Shown: one piece after another, positions 1 through 8,769 of the stretch
Numbering within the stretch: position 1 is the first letter of the stretch
Layout of the letters: each line of letters starts with the position of its first letter
Source: Stigonema sp964246695
GTDB taxonomy: Bacteria; Cyanobacteriota; Cyanobacteriia; Cyanobacteriales; Nostocaceae
Length of the DNA stretch: 64,000 nt
Assembly: GCA_964246695.1 (NCBI GenBank)
Contig: CAXTSI010000001.1
Span: 1-64,000 of the forward strand
Direction of reading: 5' to 3'
Program-made: the position numbers and the translations under genes
Notes under the pieces: model-generated
The model's input: only the letters and a program-made list of their open reading frames with translations
What the model was told of the DNA's origin: nothing
Databases searched by the model: none

Positions 1-564
1 AGCGCCCGCAAGCTTGAGGCGATCGCCTGATTCATATTTTGGTTCAGCAACGCCTGAAGTTTTCATCACTAGCAAAGTATCTGACATTTAAAAAAATCAC
101 ACAAGTGATATGCTTCCCTGAAAAGTTTGTCTCGATTATGAGTAATAATAATGAATGAAAAAAGGGTTGGAAGTTCTATTAGCCCTATAATGATGCCTTG
201 TAATTGGCTTTTGTGTTCCATTTTATGACTAGTGAATGATTCCGTGTAGTCGAAGATTCTTATTTATTTACGTCTAATGTGGATTGGTGGGACTTAGACA
301 AAAAATAGCCAAAGAAATACCTTAAATGTTTGTATGGAGAGCCTTTGACATCGTTTCACCTAGTTTCTTGATTCTGGATTTCAGCTATTTTTAGGCGTTT
401 GGTGTATTTTCCATGCTCTGCATGGGTTTGAGCCTTATTTCTTTCTAAAATGTTTAAGTAATTGTTCAACAAGGGCTAAAAAGTGCTGTTGTTATTTACC
501 AGATTTCTTTCTATAGCTCTACTATCAAGGCTTTTTTTGCATCTTCAAGATGACTCACGTTCCA
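1..564. other. Intergenic; holds one degenerate mini-element copy
   Basis: No convincing gene lies here. Bases 289-462 are a decayed copy of the roughly 179-bp mini-element at 27585-27763: both start with GGGACTTAGACA and share blocks through to TGTTTAAGT. In this copy the last bases of the right terminal repeat are lost. The rest is AT-rich and shows nothing else I can name. Confidence 0.6.
289..462. repeat. Decayed copy of a small inverted-repeat element (MITE-like)
   Basis: The left end GGGACTTAGACA matches the copy at 27585 exactly. Interior blocks such as CTTTGACATCGTTT and GGATTTCA match with small changes. The right end reads TGTTTAAGT and then diverges where the other copy has CCC. 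No transposase is encoded. Confidence 0.6.
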
Positions 565-3024
565 TTAGCTACTCTCTCCATGCGCTTCTTGAATCGCTTG
601 TTCCATAGACATTTCCCGTCCTACTGTCCATGCCGTTTCAAAAGTATCCTCATCTACCTGTACCTTTGCATCTGCTATGCTTTGTTCATGTTCGATGCAA
701 TCAGAAGGCGGCAGAGAATAGTTAATTCTCTCGTGTAGAGCTTCGACGTTACTAAAGAGGCGAATAGCAAGAGAGAGTTTTTTCTGTTCAAATGCCAAAC
801 GTGCCAAACCTTCAAGTGCATAGGAAATACCTATCAAGTTTTTCACATCTTGCTGAATTTTCATTTTTTCATGATAACATTCTCTAGCTTCATCATAACG
901 ACGTTCTCTTAGGTAAGCTCTCCCCAAAACTTGGTTAGCCCAAGCGACACCACCTCTATTATTCAGCCTACAAAATAGAGCCAAAGCTTTCTTAGAGAAT
1001 AAATACGCCGCCTTATTCTTCCCTTGATTCAACTTTAGGATAGCCTGATTGTAGAAAGACCAAGCAATACCATGTTCATTTTTTAGTTTATAAAACAATA
1101 CAAATGCTTCATTGTTTTCTTGTTTTGCTTTATTAACTTCTTGAGTGTATGCACAAACATATATCCTTACTGAGTTATGAAGTATCCAGGCATACTCTTC
1201 TTCGTCCTTTAAAGTAAGTTGTTTTAAATTGCGATAGACGTGATATATATTTAGGCTCTTCTCCGTGTATTCACGTGCTGCATCGTATTCTGCCCGATTC
1301 AATTTCACGCGCCCAATATTATGACTTACAGAGGCTATACCTTTTTGGTTATCTAAGTTGTTGAACAGATCAAAAGCTTCTTCATAACGTTCTAACGCTT
1401 TCAAATCTTCTCCATAATCTGCTTCAGAAAGACCTTGATAAAATAGTATCCAAGCTTTTTGCTCATTTTCCCCTAAACTTCCGTACAAATCTAGGCTCTG
1501 TTGATAATACTCTTGTGATTTGTTATGTTTATCTTGAAATCTATACAGGTTCCCAATTCTAAGAAGTGCCTTTGCCTGTAAAGTTTGTGAAACTAGACTA
1601 TTATTCTTCTCCAACAATTTTTTCAGCCACTCGCAACCCTCTTGAGCTTGACCATGTAATAACCAGAATTCTTCCAAAGCAAATGCTAATCGAAATACCA
1701 TCTCTGCTTCGTCATTCTTTAGATTTCGCTCTAACGAGTATTGCAGTGCTGCACGAAGATTTTCGTATTCTTTTTCCAATTGACCTAACCCTTCTAACCT
1801 CTGTGGCTCCTCCTTTAACTTGAATTCCATTATCTCTGCAAGTTCAACGAAATACCTTAAATAGCGTTGAAAGACGTCCCTTCTTTCCATTTCACCTAAA
1901 TGCATTCTGGCGTAGTCAGAAATAACCTGATGTAGCATATAACGTTCAGGACCACTACTCTCCAATAGTCCATAGTCAGTCAATTTGTCTAGCATCTCAT
2001 CAGGAAGGGCACAAACTGCTAGCGCTGCTTCTTCTGAAAACGTGTTCGGTTTAGGTGGAAAAACTGACAGTGCCCGGAGAGTAAAGTTTGACAATTCGTC
2101 TAACTCTTCATAACTGATCTCAATAACTGCAAGCAATGACAAAGATGTACCACCTAACAAACTGGAGTGGCGTTCCAGCGATCCTTGTGACTCTTCTAGC
2201 CGCAAACGTTCCTCAACCTTCCTTAACCGAGCAAGTGCTTTTCGCAAACGGCGTGGCTGCCCATCGTGAGTTTCTTTTTGGAGATATTTCCCTATAAGGA
2301 TAAGTGCAAGCGGCAGTCTACCAACAGCTTCTACAAGCACTTTTGCTTCATCTGGCTCAGCCTTCACCGCATCTGATGCCAGCTTTGTTAACAACTTCAA
2401 GCCATCTTCTCCGTTCAATTCAGGCACCTGCGTGGGTCTTTCACTATCGAATTCTAACGCAACTTCAAGTAGGCGTGTTGTGATTAAATAAGCGCAGTTG
2501 GGAGTACCAAACTTAAACTCCTGAGCCACCTCAACTTGCCAGACATCATCAAGTACCAGAAGCATTCGGCGTGTGCCAATAGCAGTTTGAATTGCTTTTG
2601 CGATGTCTTCAATGCTGGTTAACTTAGCTATTTCAGTTTGCGAAAAACCCAGTGCCGAAGCCCAAGTCGTTAGATGGGAGAACAAATTCGGTTGGCGACC
2701 TAAACCAGCCCAGAGTACACCATCGTGAAAATGCTTTAGCACTTCGGGATCATACGCCAACTCGATAGCCAATGCTGTCTTACCTACACCGGGCAGACCT
2801 TTGAGGGCAGACAGAGCTAGGCTACTACCAGCAAACAACCGCTGCTTCAGATCACGTAGTAATTCATCGCGACCCACAAGCTTGTAGAGCGGTCGGGGCG
2901 GGGCAAGAAACGGAACGGTACGTTGCTCATCATTTTGGAAGATATACGTAACTGTGTTATTTTCTCCGATGACAAGCCCTTTTACTGAACCGTAAACGTG
3001 TAACTCGTACTTTTGTTGATCCAT
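565..3024 (-). CDS. NLR-like protein: amyloid-like motif, NB-ARC ATPase, TPR repeats
   Basis: This is a signal-transducing STAND NTPase. Residues 6-29 form a glycine-rich motif (GSVKGLVIGENNTVTYIF) resembling RHIM/bacterial amyloid signalling sequences. NB-ARC follows at about 45-330, with P-loop GLPGVGKTAL, Walker B LLVLDDVW, sensor TTR and a GLPL-like GRLPLAL. From about 430 to the end run tetratricopeptide repeats, the likely sensor or oligomer-control region. The ATG at 3024 was chosen because it lies 7 nt past the stop of the upstream CHAT gene; a TTG at 3057 would overlap that gene. The same GSVKG motif ends the CHAT protein, so the pair probably signals by motif-motif assembly. The assembly idea is inference from known NLR/amyloid systems; the domains are visible. 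Confidence 0.88.
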   Translation of the reverse strand: MDQQKYELHVYGSVKGLVIGENNTVTYIFQNDEQRTVPFLAPPRPLYKLVGRDELLRDLKQRLFAGSSLALSALKGLPGVGKTALAIELAYDPEVLKHFHDGVLWAGLGRQPNLFSHLTTWASALGFSQTEIAKLTSIEDIAKAIQTAIGTRRMLLVLDDVWQVEVAQEFKFGTPNCAYLITTRLLEVALEFDSERPTQVPELNGEDGLKLLTKLASDAVKAEPDEAKVLVEAVGRLPLALILIGKYLQKETHDGQPRRLRKALARLRKVEERLRLEESQGSLERHSSLLGGTSLSLLAVIEISYEELDELSNFTLRALSVFPPKPNTFSEEAALAVCALPDEMLDKLTDYGLLESSGPERYMLHQVISDYARMHLGEMERRDVFQRYLRYFVELAEIMEFKLKEEPQRLEGLGQLEKEYENLRAALQYSLERNLKNDEAEMVFRLAFALEEFWLLHGQAQEGCEWLKKLLEKNNSLVSQTLQAKALLRIGNLYRFQDKHNKSQEYYQQSLDLYGSLGENEQKAWILFYQGLSEADYGEDLKALERYEEAFDLFNNLDNQKGIASVSHNIGRVKLNRAEYDAAREYTEKSLNIYHVYRNLKQLTLKDEEEYAWILHNSVRIYVCAYTQEVNKAKQENNEAFVLFYKLKNEHGIAWSFYNQAILKLNQGKNKAAYLFSKKALALFCRLNNRGGVAWANQVLGRAYLRERRYDEARECYHEKMKIQQDVKNLIGISYALEGLARLAFEQKKLSLAIRLFSNVEALHERINYSLPPSDCIEHEQSIADAKVQVDEDTFETAWTVGREMSMEQAIQEAHGESS

Positions 3025-3031
3025 GAGATGT

Positions 3032-3775
3032 TTATTTTTCTGAGAGTTTGTCGCCAAAGGTCATCGTTACCTGGGTGCCGTCGCCCTGAACGAAACCCTT
3101 TACACTTCCAGCAATCTGTACGTTGTACTTGCCCATTGGTTCCTCCGGCTGGTTCACTTGTGCCACGAGTTCCTGAACTGCTTTAATAATTTTCTCCTTG
3201 TTTTTTTTGATAACTGGTATGGAAGCGCCAGGAATACCTTCTAATTTAATTGCAATGATTCCTTCGTTGAAAGCTCTTTGAAATTCTTCTTGATTGTCCT
3301 GAGAATCATACCCTAGAGCATCATAAAAACCTTCAGCAAATTTAATAGCTGTTTTGTCACTAACCGCCTGATTCATACCAATCACATAATTTATATATTG
3401 GCTAATTGCTTCAGCTGGTTTCTCTGAGTAGCAAGCGTTTATCAGTACGCAGTTTACGGAATCTGCGTGCGACTTGAACAGTTCTGCTAGTCCATCTTGT
3501 TTTACTAGTTGCCTTTGCCCCCCATCGTCTTGTAGTATCAGACTTCCATCCTCTGTCCCGTGTCCACAAAAATGGACGATTTGCGGTCTTTCTTCTGCAA
3601 TTGCCCTTCTAATATCCTTCGGACGTACTGCTTGCCGCGTGACGATTTGAAACTGATCTCGTCTAATTGCCCTTCGGATGGCATCCTCAATTTCACGAAT
3701 TTCTTGATCCAAGCGTAGATCGCTTGGATTCGCCGCCAAAATCAAGATTTTTCTTGGTTGAGTATTACTATTCAT
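3032..3775 (-). CDS. CHAT-domain protease with C-terminal amyloid-like motif
   Basis: A caspase/separase-fold (CHAT) cysteine protease of 247 aa. The start ILILAANPSDLRLDQEIREI is typical of short cyanobacterial CHAT proteins. The catalytic His is in HFCGHG (H72) and the catalytic Cys in INACYS (C115). After the protease domain (about 8-190) and a short linker, residues 218-240 carry NVQIAGSVKGFVQGDGTQV, matching the N-terminal motif of the downstream NB-ARC/TPR protein. The two genes are 7 nt apart and co-directional, so one operon is likely. By analogy with NLR-linked effectors, the protease would be recruited and activated by the NLR through this motif. That role is inference; the protease identity is firm. 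Confidence 0.9.
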   Translation of the reverse strand: MNSNTQPRKILILAANPSDLRLDQEIREIEDAIRRAIRRDQFQIVTRQAVRPKDIRRAIAEERPQIVHFCGHGTEDGSLILQDDGGQRQLVKQDGLAELFKSHADSVNCVLINACYSEKPAEAISQYINYVIGMNQAVSDKTAIKFAEGFYDALGYDSQDNQEEFQRAFNEGIIAIKLEGIPGASIPVIKKNKEKIIKAVQELVAQVNQPEEPMGKYNVQIAGSVKGFVQGDGTQVTMTFGDKLSEK

Positions 3776-4189
3776 TACAAATCCGAGATTTTCGACAATT
3801 CAGACGACGAATACTAAAGCATTTACTTATTCTATCCCACATCCTCCATGACTGATATCTTTGCCCATTTCCTGTTCTAGATATTCAGCTTTTGGAAACG
3901 GATTACTTTAAAACTGGTCTGTACCGACATAAAACCGCCATACCCAACTACTCGTGTGGAGCACTTTACCCCAAAGTTTTCGCATGCGCTGCCTTACTTT
4001 GTTCTCCTGTCACAGGGCTTGAAGGAAGGCTTCCAAGTTTCTCATTACTGAAGCCTGTGTGGCTGCCCTCCTTTCCTGCTTCGGTGCTTGGCGACTGCCA
4101 TTTCAGCATTGTTGCTCTTCTGAGGCAGAGGTAACACCATCGCCCAGACCGAGGTCAAAGGCTGATCGCGATGATTAAGTCACATATCT
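3776..4189. other. Intergenic, no gene seen
   Basis: Upstream region of the CHAT-NLR operon. Its right part has no supported reading frame on either strand, and short open frames show no family resemblance. A promoter for the minus-strand operon should lie just right of 3775, but I see no clear box. Confidence 0.4.
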
Positions 4190-5035
4190 TCATTTTTCAG
4201 CCCAGTTGTCTGCAATTCCAACTTCAACTTCAACTGGAACTCGTTTGAGAAATTTTTCTCCCGCCTGAATCATGACCTTTTTTAAAATACTTGCTGCTTG
4301 ATTTGTCGTAGGTTCAAGACATTCCAGAATAATCTCATCATGGACGACAGCAATAATAGTAGCTGCGGTATCTTCCAGTTCAATGGTAAGTTTAGAAAGA
4401 GCAAGCTTGGTAATGTCAGATGAAGTCCCTTGAACAGGGAGATTAAACATTTCGTTTAACGACGGCTGAATGGAGTCTGGCCATTGACGCCGACGATTTG
4501 CCAACGTGCATGTTTCTCTTTTATTGTGCTCGTAAAGCTCCTTCTTAACTTTTTCGTGCCAAGCAGCCAAACCTTTATAACTTTGAAAGAATTTGAAGCG
4601 AAACCTCTTGGCATCAGCCAGCGACATCTCGACCCCGTAGTTGACACTGGCATAATTTTGCAAACCATCAGCCCCTATTCCATAAATCAAACCAAAATTT
4701 ATGGGTTTTGCTACCTGGCGATCGCCTTTCTTAACACTATCCAATCACTTCCCCATAACCAGGGAAGCAGTCAAGCGATGTAAGTCCTGCCCGTTCTGAT
4801 CCGCCGTAATCATCGTTTGATCGCCACTAATTTCTGCCGCAATGCGAAGTTCTATTTGGCTGTAGTCAGCGATAATGAGTTTATTGTTGGGGGCCGCGAT
4901 GAAGCATTTTCGTACTTCGACACCCCGTGGCACTTGCTGAAGATTTGGATTCGAGAAAGAGAACCTACCGGAGACAGATCCTAACTTTACTGGACATGGC
5001 TCGGTTTTGCGCACCTTGAACTGGATGTTTAACAC
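4190..5035 (-). pseudogene. DNA polymerase I (family A) palm/fingers fragment, interrupted by TGA
   Basis: Only the C-terminal polymerase domain remains. The upstream piece (5035-4745) has SGRFSFSNPNLQQVPR and motif A DYSQIELRIAAEISGD. The downstream piece (4744-4190) has the finger motif B region RQVAKPINFGLIYG and motif C VVHDEIILE. Both are in one reading frame, separated by a single TGA (about 4745-4747) in the segment between the DLHRLTASLVMGK and DRQVAKPINFG motifs. A TAG lies just upstream of 5035, and the exonuclease and N-terminal regions are missing. It is therefore a decayed plasmid- or phage-type polA. It sits directly downstream of the Rad52-like fragment and may once have been co-transcribed with it. 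Confidence 0.88.
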
Positions 5036-5275
5036 CTAACCAAAGACAAGCGTTGTCCAACTTTGTCTTCCTTTCCCCAACCCTAAGCGCTTACAATCAG
5101 CTTCCCATCTAGCTATAAGCCCGCTGCTTCAGAATGGGGTTGCTGACTTACCAAATCTTTAGCTGCTCGGTTATCTTGAGATATTATAACTCTTTTTAAG
5201 AGGTTTTGCCATTTTAATCGCGTCGTTTAAAAAAACATTTTTGACACGTTTCAAGCGCGGTGTAGGTAACTGACA

Positions 5276-6073
5276 TTACGCTCTTATTTCGCTATGCCGA
5301 TGGCGATCCAACCATGCCAGGGCTGCGTCCAAAATTGGTTGCCCTGAAGACTGGGCAAAGGCGATCGCACCTTGAAAAGACGTGTAAGCCCCATCCCTAT
5401 TTCGTATTGAACCATTCCCATAGGCGTAGTCAGCCCCCATCTCTGACAACAGTTTGGCAATTTGATCGGGGGGCATACCACCCGGTTGCGAGTACCCGTA
5501 TGCCTTACATTGAGCCACAATCCAGTCGGGGGAGTGGTTGGTTATTTTTCGTACTTGTTTGACCAGGTTGTTGTGTGCCGGATATAGGTCTTGTGTCGGC
5601 TGGTTGGGGGAGGCAAGCGATCGCATGTATTCGATAATTTGGTCGTACTTATCGGGAGTGATGTCATCGCTTGAGTTAAAGCCAAAATGCTTATATGCAG
5701 CTTTGATTTTTTCGTCATTTAACTTTAATTCACTTTTACCTATGGCCCAGAGCCGATCCCTCTGCTTCTTCGAGATTTTTAGGTCAGGATTTGTCCCAGC
5801 TAGTGCATGAATGAGTCCGTTCGCTTTTTCTGGTTCTCGTTTTTGTGGCTGCCGAGCACCTACAGATACTTTATATTGTTCACAGAGTTTCCTAACTTTT
5901 CCCTGCATTTCGTCATCCAGCTCTTTTAGATGTTCCGAAAGATAGCGGATGACGAATGGTTGATCGTCAAGATAACGCCCTACTCCCCAAGCCTCGGCGG
6001 CATTTTTCAAGCTTTCTGCTGCTAGCCTATCCGCTGCGCTGCCCCGCGTCATCAGAAAACTTGGGTTTGACAC
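5276..6073 (-). pseudogene. Rad52-like single-strand annealing protein, C-terminal part
   Basis: The segment AAESLKNAAEAWGVGRYLDD matches the helix characteristic of Rad52/22-type annealing proteins (usually close to ALKRAAVKWGIGRYLY). The beta-rich N-terminal part of the fold that should precede it is absent. The apparent GTG start at 6073 lies inside the right end of the IsrB element, so the gene was opened by that insertion. The C-terminal 180 residues are a less conserved tail. Its likely role was annealing of single strands in plasmid or phage recombination, next to a DNA polymerase gene. The family call rests on one strong motif. Confidence 0.65.
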
Positions 6074-6082
6074 CCCGTCCTT

Positions 6083-7132
6083 CTAGGACGGCTTTACAAT
6101 GTTGGCAACACGCCACGAGTTGTAGGATAAAAACTTACAATCTGTGGGTACTGCGTTTTGAGTTAATCGCTTGCCAGTTTGTAAACTATGCAAGCTAATT
6201 GTTTTTCTATTTGGGTCTTTTTTGGTTGGCGACTCTTGCCATCCACCAACGTAAGCCTCGCCATATTTGGGATGTTTAACGATAGACCCACGTTTAAAAC
6301 CTGCGCTAATTGTCCCGCCATAGCGAGAACGAATGTGTCCGGGCGCGTGTTCTAGCCGATGAAGTTGACGACGGTGAAATTCTAGAGGAATAACCTCAAT
6401 TAACTCGGTATTGTCTGGACTAGAATGACCAACGGTTAACCAGTTAGCCAGTACCCACGAATCAACGCAGTGAGCATCAAAGTTGTTGGATAACTTATTC
6501 TTAGACTTTTTCAATCCCAAGGATTGACGCAGTTCATAAGTATCGTTACCCAGCTTTGTTTCTAATGAGGCGATCGCGCTTAATTGGTCGTAAAACCATC
6601 GTTTGCCAACCTCTAAAGGTGAAAACATGGAATTCCACTTTTTACCGTTTTTCCAAGTCCTAGCTTTGATATCTTCAACAACGAAAACACTAACTGGGAA
6701 CATGACAGCTAACCACTTACAAATACGCAGCTTCCATTGCCATCTAGCTAGAGTAGACGGCGCTAGTCGTTGTTTATTGGCTAATCTATTACTGCGATTT
6801 TGACGGCACGGTGTCTTACGGTTTCTTCTGGTACGTCGCATATTACGACGTGTTTTAACGTGGTCTTTCACCCAATCAACGGCATGTGTTTGCACGTTTA
6901 AATATGTATGTGCTTTCGATTTGACTGTGAAGCCTTCACGCTTTGAGCCTGGGTCAACTCCTACCGCTATTGGCTGATAATTACGGCTAGATGGTTCTAC
7001 ATTGAGTCGAACACAAAACACCCCTTTTTTAAAAAATGGTGTTGCTTTCTTTGATTTGATCCAACGTCTCGCTCTTGATGGAGTAGTTGGCATCAACGGT
7101 CGATTATTCTGATCTACAACGGGTACAAACAT
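6083..7132 (-). CDS. isrB: IsrB-like RuvC nuclease (RRXRR/PLMP protein without HNH)
   Basis: A 349-aa member of the IscB/IsrB family, ancestors of Cas9. The PLMP domain is at 12-15 (RPLMPTTPSRARRWI). RuvC-I is AVGVDPGSKREGF (D60), followed by an arginine-rich bridge helix at about 95-116. RuvC-II is VFVVEDIKAR (E153) and RuvC-III NFDAHCVDSW (H221, D224). All RuvC catalytic residues are kept. There is no Cys/His HNH insertion between RuvC-II and -III, which is the hallmark of IsrB (nicking) rather than IscB. Length fits IsrB (about 350 aa). It probably acts with an RNA read from the 5' flank as an RNA-guided nickase that helps retain the element. Confidence 0.85.
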   Translation of the reverse strand: MFVPVVDQNNRPLMPTTPSRARRWIKSKKATPFFKKGVFCVRLNVEPSSRNYQPIAVGVDPGSKREGFTVKSKAHTYLNVQTHAVDWVKDHVKTRRNMRRTRRNRKTPCRQNRSNRLANKQRLAPSTLARWQWKLRICKWLAVMFPVSVFVVEDIKARTWKNGKKWNSMFSPLEVGKRWFYDQLSAIASLETKLGNDTYELRQSLGLKKSKNKLSNNFDAHCVDSWVLANWLTVGHSSPDNTELIEVIPLEFHRRQLHRLEHAPGHIRSRYGGTISAGFKRGSIVKHPKYGEAYVGGWQESPTKKDPNRKTISLHSLQTGKRLTQNAVPTDCKFLSYNSWRVANIVKPS

Positions 7133-7332
7133 TTACGATAAATCCTATTGCTAGGTATATACATCCCTTCGACACTGACCGATGGAGAGGAGAAGAACTA
7201 GGGAGGTATTCTTCCGTCCTATTAGCTACCACGCATAATCGATTCAGTTTTTTGTCCTAGAAGACAACGCTTCTAGCGTCTAGACACTGGTTTAACTTGA
7301 AATTAAAAGGTGGTGAATCTTTTTCTTTCAAG
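7133..7332 (-). ncRNA. Candidate omega-RNA region of the IsrB element
   Basis: IsrB and IscB proteins use an RNA encoded directly upstream of the gene. Here 200 noncoding bases separate the start codon from the left-end hairpin. They contain several self-complementary stretches, including AGACGCTAGAAGCGTTGTCT around 7265-7285. There is no competing gene. The boundaries and guide position cannot be set from sequence alone. Confidence 0.4.
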
Positions 7333-7537
7333 CCTCTGGCTTATAGCCAGAGGTTAGTGACCTCGTGACCTTTGCCGCTGGTGAGAGAGATGGGGACGGA
7401 TGCGATCGCCTTAATAAGACTTCCAACTTAGTTAAAACATTCTCCTCTAAATTATCTGCATGTTCGGTTTGCAGAAACCGCAACTGCTTCTCCCACGAGA
7501 AACCTGTGCCGCTACCGTCAGATTTTGAGTAAACCAT
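7328..7537 (-). CDS. Unknown; N-terminal part of a gene cut by the IsrB element
   Basis: The frame starts with a good ATG at 7537 and runs through about residue 60 (KVTRS) before entering the left hairpin of the IsrB element; the last nine residues are element-encoded. It follows the gene at 7556 by 18 nt, so it belongs to the operon that begins near 11909. If the element is removed at its predicted ends, the frame reads directly into the Rad52-like fragment (TCA-CAC-CCA-AGT). The N-terminal 60 residues do not themselves look like Rad52. Confidence 0.5.
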   Translation of the reverse strand: MVYSKSDGSGTGFSWEKQLRFLQTEHADNLEENVLTKLEVLLRRSHPSPSLSPAAKVTRSLTSGYKPEA

Positions 7538-7555
7538 TCACCTATCTCCTTGAAA

Positions 7556-8317
7556 CTACTCGCTGTCTTGACCCACGTTCAGCAAACGAAATTCGTTCTT
7601 ACTTTCATCCAGCCATTCAGCAAGCTTCTGACTTATCAACTCTTCCACAAACCCACGAATTTGCTCTGTTGGTAACTTGGTGTTGTTGAACGATTTCTGA
7701 CTCAGTTCCCGAACTTTTGCTTGCCGCCAGTTGCGATCTAGCAGCCACATGAAAAACCCGTTAGCGGTCACCGGGTATTTACCAGCCTCTCCGTCTAATA
7801 AAGTTTTTTCATCTTCTTCCTTCTCTTGAGGAAGGTAGGTTACATTATCAGGTCTGAATCCTTTCTGGTAATAAGCCAACTTACCCAGCATATCTAGTTC
7901 GATCATGGTTTGCTCGACCTCAGTTCCAGTCCTGAGCATAGTGTCTTCGATTAAAAACTCGCTCTGCCGGATTTTGAAACAGCGTTTTTCAATAATCTCA
8001 AACTCGTCAGCTAACGACTGCCCGAAAAACCATGTCAAATTACCCCCAAAAAACAGCAGTAACATGCCCGTAATTTTACGCTGGGATTGACCTTGAATGG
8101 TTTTGTATGGTTTGTGACTCGAAGGAACATCTTCCTCTATGCGATAAATTATTTCTTCAGCATGTTTCTGTCCGAATAAATTTTTGTTGATCTCTCGAAC
8201 ATACTTCCAGCTCTTATAGGTGTCTGGAATCGCCAGAAATATACCTCCAATGCATAGTCCCGCACCAACCAAACAAGCTGCTTGTTTTATTTGCCTAACT
8301 ATGACAATACGACTCAT
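7556..8317 (-). CDS. Unknown membrane protein (253 aa)
   Basis: I do not recognise the family. Two hydrophobic segments are visible, at about 13-29 (AACLVGAGLCIGGIFLAI) and about 82-100 (ITGMLLLFFGGNLTWFFG), followed by a long soluble C-terminal part rich in charged residues. The start codon overlaps the stop of the upstream gene (ATGA at 8314-8317), showing translational coupling in the minus-strand operon. No catalytic motif was seen. Confidence 0.65.
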   Translation of the reverse strand: MSRIVIVRQIKQAACLVGAGLCIGGIFLAIPDTYKSWKYVREINKNLFGQKHAEEIIYRIEEDVPSSHKPYKTIQGQSQRKITGMLLLFFGGNLTWFFGQSLADEFEIIEKRCFKIRQSEFLIEDTMLRTGTEVEQTMIELDMLGKLAYYQKGFRPDNVTYLPQEKEEDEKTLLDGEAGKYPVTANGFFMWLLDRNWRQAKVRELSQKSFNNTKLPTEQIRGFVEELISQKLAEWLDESKNEFRLLNVGQDSE

Positions 8318-8706
8318 TGTGCAAAGTACCCCCTAAACCATTTCACGCCTCGAAAGCACAAGAATATGGCTCCTAAGATTGACAGCACTACATGGATAAT
8401 TGGCAGGGGGAAAAATAAGAAGATTTCGCGGAAGCCTAAAAGTACCCCAAGCGTGACTGCGGTCATCCTGAACATAGACGCCCTTGGGGTATTGCTGAAT
8501 TCTAGTGCCAGGTAGGCGATCGCCACTGCATACCCAAAGCCCAGAATTATCTCGAAGGAGCGATTATGCAGAGCAGAGAATGCACAGCCTAGCCCCGCCG
8601 AAAACAGCACAATGAACTCTCCAAGGTTAGAAAGATGTTGATAACGGTCAGATTTCGGAGTTGGGGCATCTTCATCATTGATATCTTCGATACTGCGTAA
8701 GGTCAC
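8314..8706 (-). CDS. Unknown small membrane protein (130 aa)
   Basis: An acidic N-terminus (DINDEDAPTPKSDRY) is followed by about four hydrophobic segments (FIVLFSAGLGCAFSA, IILGFGYAVAIAYLAL, AVTLGVLLGFREIFLFF, VVLSILGAIFLCF). It overlaps the following gene by 4 nt (ATGA) and is separated from the preceding gene by 63 nt. The family is unknown to me, and its placement suggests it works with the 253-aa membrane protein. Confidence 0.62.
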   Translation of the reverse strand: MTLRSIEDINDEDAPTPKSDRYQHLSNLGEFIVLFSAGLGCAFSALHNRSFEIILGFGYAVAIAYLALEFSNTPRASMFRMTAVTLGVLLGFREIFLFFPLPIIHVVLSILGAIFLCFRGVKWFRGYFAQ

Positions 8707-8769
8707 ATCACCCTCCTTGCAATGGTGTGCTGCTCCTGTTCAAGTTCTTGACCAGGAGCATTCTGGATT

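Larger units (their letters stand above)
6067..7356 (-). mobile_element. IsrB-type IS200/IS605-like element bounded by hairpins
   Basis: A RuvC-type nuclease gene is framed by two perfect subterminal hairpins: 7333-7353 (CCTCTGGC / GCCAGAGG, 5-nt loop) on the gene's 5' side and 6075-6091 (CCGTCC / GGACGG, 5-nt loop) on its 3' side. The stop codon of the nuclease gene falls in the right hairpin, as is common in this class. Just outside it the minus strand reads TCAA, the right-end cleavage tetranucleotide known from IS608. No Y1 transposase is present, so mobility would need one in trans. The exact outer ends are inferred: cutting after TCAC (7357-7360) and after TCAA (6067-6070) rejoins the flanking frames. 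Confidence 0.7.

Noticed and set aside
3892..4134. 80-codon plus-strand frame
   Set aside because: No start signal, no family resemblance, and composition unlike neighbouring genes.
4745..4747. TGA in polA as programmed recoding or selenocysteine
   Set aside because: The gene also lacks its N-terminal domains and has an upstream TAG, so simple decay is the better explanation.
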